From Candidatus Paceibacter sp. (GTDB lineage: Bacteria > Patescibacteriota > Patescibacteriia > SG8-24 > DYFX01): 9,394 bases of DNA. Below are positions 6,357 to 9,394 of the stretch, piece after piece; the stretch's first letter is position 1, and the number at the start of each line of letters is the position of its first letter. A program made the position numbers and the translations under genes. The notes beneath the pieces were generated by a model. The model worked only from the letters and a program-made list of their open reading frames with translations. It made no database searches and was not told where the DNA came from. Location: contig DYFX01000022.1 in NCBI GenBank assembly GCA_020724945.1, positions 2,816 to 12,209 on the forward strand, in the 5' to 3' direction.

Positions 6357-7366
6357 GCGAGGCGTGCCATCAGCATGCGGGCGCGGTCTTCCCACCGGAA
6401 ATCGCGGAGGACGCGGGCGCGTCCCGCCTCGCCCATGCGGCGAGCGGCCTCGGGGTCGGAAAGCAGGCGTTTCAAGGCTTCGAACAGCTCGCTTTCCGCA
6501 TCCGGATCCGCGAGCAGACCCGTCTCCCCTTCCGCGACCGCTTCGGGGATGCCGCCGACGCGCGAGGCGACGACGGGGAGCCCGAAGAGCGCCGCTTCGA
6601 GCAGGACGATGCCGAAGCCTTCGAGATCGTCCTTCGAGGCGCGCGCGGGCAGGGCGAAGACATGCGCGGAGCGGTAGAGCGCGGCGAGGGCGGAGCGATC
6701 GGGGGCGATGACGAACTCCACATGCGCGGCGACGCCGCTCAAAACGGCCTCCTTGCGGAGCCTCCCCTCTTCCGGCCCGGCGCCGGCGATGACGAGCGCG
6801 ACATCGCCGCAGGCCGCACGGAGCTCCGGAAGGAGCCGGATCAGGCGGTCGAACCCTTTGCGCGGGACGAGGCGTCCGACCGCGAGAACGACCTTCTTCC
6901 CGTCGGAAGCGGGGGCCGAGGCTTCCGCCGCGAGTCCGGCGTCGACGGCGGGCGTCAGCACGAGCGCGGAGTCCGGATCCATCCCGAAGGCTTCCAATTC
7001 CCGGGCGGTCGCCTTGCTGTTGGCCACGACGAGCTTCGCGCCCTTCAGCACGCGTCCGGCCAAACGCCGTTTGCGCGGATGCGCGGCGGCGCTGCGGAGA
7101 TCCAGACCGTGCACGATGACGACATACGGCTTACCGAGGAGCATGGCGGCCGTGCCGAGCGGGAGGACATGCGAGACGAAGACGAGGTCGGCGTCGCGCG
7201 CGGCCAGGAACAGCTTCGGCAGATGCGCGAGCCAGCCGAGCGGGAACGCCGGCAGGCGGAAGCGCGCGACGCGGATGTCCCCGATGGACGCGAAAAGGCC
7301 GCCGAGATACGCGGCGACGCCGCCGAGGTCCGGCGGGTATTCGTAGGTGGCGAGCAGCGTCCTCAT
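6353..7366 (-). CDS. Glycosyltransferase family 4 (group 1, GT-B fold)
   Basis: A 337-residue GT-B fold retaining glycosyltransferase. The N-terminal acceptor domain starts MRTLLATYEYPPDLGGVAAY, the typical GT4 opening with a Gly-Gly loop (15-16), and includes VIVHGLDL (83-90) and VVANSKATA (113-121). The C-terminal nucleotide-sugar domain has LAVGRLVPRKGFDRLI (161-176, phosphate-binding Arg165 and Lys170), IAGAGPEEGRL (193-203), the EGFGIVLLE E-x7-E motif (Glu249 to Glu257) and SRVGGIPEAV (268-277). All the usual catalytic features are present. It is slightly shorter than many GT4 enzymes. The start is fixed by an ATGA overlap with the flippase stop. The same frame stays open far upstream inside the flippase gene, but that stretch is a GC-rich shadow. 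It probably adds a sugar to an undecaprenyl-linked glycan on the cytoplasmic side. Confidence 0.95.
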   Translation of the reverse strand: MRTLLATYEYPPDLGGVAAYLGGLFASIGDIRVARFRLPAFPLGWLAHLPKLFLAARDADLVFVSHVLPLGTAAMLLGKPYVVIVHGLDLRSAAAHPRKRRLAGRVLKGAKLVVANSKATARELEAFGMDPDSALVLTPAVDAGLAAEASAPASDGKKVVLAVGRLVPRKGFDRLIRLLPELRAACGDVALVIAGAGPEEGRLRKEAVLSGVAAHVEFVIAPDRSALAALYRSAHVFALPARASKDDLEGFGIVLLEAALFGLPVVASRVGGIPEAVAEGETGLLADPDAESELFEALKRLLSDPEAARRMGEAGRARVLRDFRWEDRARMLMARLA

Positions 7367-8826
7367 GCGTCCGGGGCGACGACAGGCGTGAGCGGCGAAG
7401 GCTTCCGCACGCTCGAGAGGAGTTCCTTGAGGTCCGCGACCGACACGGCGCGGAGCGCGAACGCGGCGGCGGGATAGAGCAGGACGCCCGCGAGGATGGC
7501 GACCGGGAACGGCACATGCGCCTTCAGGGCGACGACGCCGGCGGCCATGATGCCGGCGGCGAGCGCCGTGCGGAGACACACCCCGAGGAATTTCCCGGCG
7601 GGCCACGGGAGGAACTTCGCGATGACGATGAAGCCGCCGACCACGAGCGCAGCGTGGCTCACGATCGACGCGACGACGACGCCCATCACGCCGTAGGACG
7701 GGATGAGCAGGAGGTTCAGCGCCACCGAGACGATCGTCGCCATGCCCATGAGCTTGGTCTGCGTCATCTGCCGGTCGGAGGCGTTCAGCAGCGAACCGAT
7801 CGGGAAATCGAGGAAGATGGGGACGAGCGAGAGGATGAGGAGCTGGACCGCCAGGACGGACGGCAGGTAATCCTTGCCGTAGACGAAATGCACGAGTTCC
7901 GGCGCGAGGCTGGCGATGCCGGCCGCGATCGGCGCGGCGATGAGCATGAGCGCCCACAACGCGCGGTAGAGCAGCATCCCGAGCTCGCGCTTGTCGGCGG
8001 CGAAGGCTCGGCTCATGGCCGGATAGAAGGCGGCCGTGAAGGCCATCGGCACGAACTGGAAGGCGAAGGTCAGCTTGTACGGCACGGCGTAGAGTCCGGC
8101 GGCGGCCTCGCCCTTGAAGTGCGTGAGCATCACGGCGTCGGCGTTGGTGTAGATCTTCACGAAGGCGCCCGCCAGCGCGAACGGGAACGCCGTGCGCAGG
8201 AGCGACTTGGCGAAGCTCCAGTCCCACGAGAGCCTGACACGGATGCCGAGGCGCTTCCGCACGATCCAGGCCGACGCGCAGGCGTTCCAGAGGCTGCCGG
8301 CGATGAGCGCGACCACCAGGACGCCGAGCGGCGCCCCGAGCTTGAGCGACGCGAGACCGATGAGCATCGTGACGGTCTGGCCGACGACGAGCCCGAGGCC
8401 TTCGTACTTCAGCACCTGGTGCGCGCGGAGCGTGCCGTAGAAGGTGAGCGAGACGGCGTCGAGCGAGATGACGACGGCCGCCAAGGCGACCAGCACTCGC
8501 GTCTCCGCCGAGATGTCGAAGAGCCACGCGCCGAGGACGGCGGCGAGAACCGCGACGGCCGTGAGCGGCAGCTTCAGCGCGAGCGTCTGGTTCAGGTACT
8601 TCTCCGTCCGCGCCCTGTCCTTGGCCGCCTCGCGGATCAGCACGGGCGTAAGGCCCATGTCCGTGATGGTCGTGAACATCAGGGTCCACGAGAGCGCGAA
8701 GAAGTACGAGCCCGTGTCCTCGACGCCGGCCCACCGCGCGATGAGCGCGAAGTACACGAAGGCGATGGCCTTCTGCAGGACCGACGAGGTCAGGAGGTGG
8801 AAGATGTTCGTGGCCACGCCGGGCAT
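7363..8826 (-). CDS. Polysaccharide/oligosaccharide flippase (Wzx/MVF type)
   Basis: A 487-residue polytopic membrane protein of the MATE/MVF flippase superfamily, with about twelve to fourteen hydrophobic segments spread along its whole length. It opens with a helix containing TSSVLQKAIAFVYFALIARW (13-32) and the following Gly-rich VEDTGSYFFAL, typical of Wzx-like proteins where a Gly-x-(Y/F)-(F/S) turn follows helix 1. Further signs are TDMGLTPVLIREAAKD (55-70), the KIYTNADAVMLTHFKG helix pair (around 224-239), AGLYAVPYKL and the GSLLNASDRQ loop. This superfamily moves undecaprenyl-diphosphate-linked oligosaccharides across the cytoplasmic membrane. It is the first gene of the glycan operon, and ends in an ATGA overlap with the GT4 gene. 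The ATG at 8826 lies very close to the promoter, so the transcript has almost no leader. Substrate cannot be deduced. Confidence 0.93.
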   Translation of the reverse strand: MPGVATNIFHLLTSSVLQKAIAFVYFALIARWAGVEDTGSYFFALSWTLMFTTITDMGLTPVLIREAAKDRARTEKYLNQTLALKLPLTAVAVLAAVLGAWLFDISAETRVLVALAAVVISLDAVSLTFYGTLRAHQVLKYEGLGLVVGQTVTMLIGLASLKLGAPLGVLVVALIAGSLWNACASAWIVRKRLGIRVRLSWDWSFAKSLLRTAFPFALAGAFVKIYTNADAVMLTHFKGEAAAGLYAVPYKLTFAFQFVPMAFTAAFYPAMSRAFAADKRELGMLLYRALWALMLIAAPIAAGIASLAPELVHFVYGKDYLPSVLAVQLLILSLVPIFLDFPIGSLLNASDRQMTQTKLMGMATIVSVALNLLLIPSYGVMGVVVASIVSHAALVVGGFIVIAKFLPWPAGKFLGVCLRTALAAGIMAAGVVALKAHVPFPVAILAGVLLYPAAAFALRAVSVADLKELLSSVRKPSPLTPVVAPDA

Positions 8827-8835
8827 ATCGTGCTA

Positions 8836-8864
8836 ATCTTAGCCTGAAGCGACCTTATTTTCAA
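8836..8864 (-). promoter_or_regulatory. Sigma-70-like promoter of the glycan operon
   Basis: On the - strand: -35 TTGAAA (8864-8859, five of six matches), a 17-base spacer and -10 TAAGAT (8841-8836, four of six). Nine bases separate the -10 from the flippase ATG at 8826, so the predicted leader is zero to three bases long. No Shine-Dalgarno can fit. This is the only promoter-like site I see for the five-gene operon. Confidence 0.6.
8856..8861 (+). promoter_or_regulatory. Possible -10 element for the split-barrel gene
   Basis: TATTTT (four of six matches to TATAAT) with seven bases to the ATG at 8869, again the spacing of a leaderless start. A -35 at the right distance (near 8833-8838) is not recognisable. 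If used, it would overlap the -35 of the divergent glycan operon promoter, and its own -35 region would overlap that promoter's -10. Confidence 0.35.
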
Positions 8865-8868
8865 CCCT

Positions 8869-9390
8869 ATGCCGAAGAAGAAACGATCCGCCTGGCAGAC
8901 GACGCCCGACGCGACGGCCGCCCTGGCATCGCTGCGCGACCGGCGCATCGGCGTGCTCTCGCATGCGGCCGAGGACGGCCACCCGCGATCGGCCGTCGTG
9001 AACCTCACGATCGACGACGAATTCCGTTTCTACTTCGTCACCCAGCGCCAGACCGAGAAGTTCCGCGATATCATCGACCGCCGCGATGTGGCGCTCAACA
9101 TCGGCTTCGACGAGAAGCGCGTCGATAACTTCCAGATCGTCGGCAAGGCCTTCGTCGTGAAGGATGTGAAACTCTGGGCGTCGCTCCTCAAGGCCATCTT
9201 GAGGAAAAATGTCGACGAGGTGCTGACCGCGGGACTCTCCGAACTGACGGCGCACTATCCCTTCAAGACATTCCCGACGCGCGATTATGCCGTCGTCTGC
9301 GTCGAGCCGACCTGGATCCGCCGATTCCACCATCCGAAGGACGCCCCGAAACCGGTCTACACCCAGATCCTCGGCGAGCCGGTCGCTTGA
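8869..9390 (+). CDS. Pyridoxamine 5'-phosphate oxidase-family (FMN-binding split barrel) protein
   Basis: A 173-residue protein of the FMN-binding split-barrel fold. The first half has the standard strands: RIGVLSHAAEDGHPRSAVVN (26-45), LTIDDEFRFYFVTQRQTEKF (46-65; the TxxK stretch around Thr62-Lys64 is where family members contact flavin phosphate) and DVALNIGFDE (73-82). The second half has VDNFQIVGKAFVVKD (85-99), a helix-rich insert (101-130), and the final strands DYAVVCVEPTWIRRF (139-153). True PdxH enzymes are longer and carry conserved PLP-binding residues and a C-terminal signature not seen here, so this is more likely a general flavin- or F420-type reductase relative than vitamin B6 synthase. 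No substrate can be assigned. It is divergent from the glycan operon across only 42 bases; four bases follow its stop before the window ends. Confidence 0.85.
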   Translation: MPKKKRSAWQTTPDATAALASLRDRRIGVLSHAAEDGHPRSAVVNLTIDDEFRFYFVTQRQTEKFRDIIDRRDVALNIGFDEKRVDNFQIVGKAFVVKDVKLWASLLKAILRKNVDEVLTAGLSELTAHYPFKTFPTRDYAVVCVEPTWIRRFHHPKDAPKPVYTQILGEPVA

Positions 9391-9394
9391 CCGC

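Noticed and set aside
7367..8734. Upstream in-frame extension of the GT4 gene through the flippase gene
   Set aside because: The canonical GT4 opening begins at the ATG overlapping the flippase stop, and the extension is an Arg-rich shadow rather than a fused domain.
7516..8847. 443-residue + strand open frame opposite the flippase
   Set aside because: Charged, repetitive composition with no motif; antisense to a convincing polytopic membrane protein.
8839..9333. - strand frame opposite the split-barrel gene
   Set aside because: It runs across the divergent promoter gap and has no family features, whereas the + strand frame has a clear split-barrel pattern.

Overview
The window is strongly GC-rich, gene-dense bacterial chromosome with almost no non-coding DNA. 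It carries ten protein-coding genes: five on the left on the + strand, four of them followed by a five-gene - strand operon, and a last + strand gene at the right edge (one left-edge gene is partial). No RNA genes, insertion sequences, phage genes, CRISPR arrays or origin are visible. TGA is used as a true stop by most of the genes, so the code is standard here. The tandem KRPI-type repeat protein, the compact gene packing, the def-fmt pair and the near-leaderless promoters fit a GC-rich member of the Patescibacteria/CPR (Parcubacteria-like). This is an inference from gene style, not a proven placement.

Left block (+ strand, 1-3152). A truncated protein with two copies of a ~60-residue VYFV...RPIVS repeat is followed one base later by a LigB/MEMO-fold class III dioxygenase-like protein, and three bases after that by a small basic protein of unknown function. 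Then come peptide deformylase (def) and methionyl-tRNA formyltransferase (fmt), overlapping as GTGA. These two enzymes remove and add the formyl group of initiator methionine. A consensus-like promoter inside the 3' end of the small basic gene would start def transcripts at, or next to, its ATG.

Convergent junction (3152-3283). A perfect 12-bp hairpin with a T-run sits on the fmt stop codon. Next to it lies a ~100-bp palindrome made of two inverted 41-bp REP-like units whose paired bases covary. The junction separates the two converging operons.

Right block (- strand, 8826 to 3284). Five genes run as one operon: a polytopic polysaccharide flippase (Wzx/MVF type), a GT4-type glycosyltransferase, two GT2 glycosyltransferases, and an O-antigen ligase/polymerase-type membrane protein. 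The first three junctions are ATGA overlaps and the fourth is a 28-base overlap. Together they look like a minimal kit for building, flipping and polymerising or attaching a surface glycan. The operon promoter lies in a 42-base divergent gap shared with a + strand FMN-binding split-barrel (pyridoxamine phosphate oxidase-like) gene at the right edge.

I see no clear evidence of a completely new defence or mobile system. The items most worth a second look are the unknown small basic protein, the orphan LigB-like protein, the covarying REP pair, and the leaderless/divergent promoter architecture.
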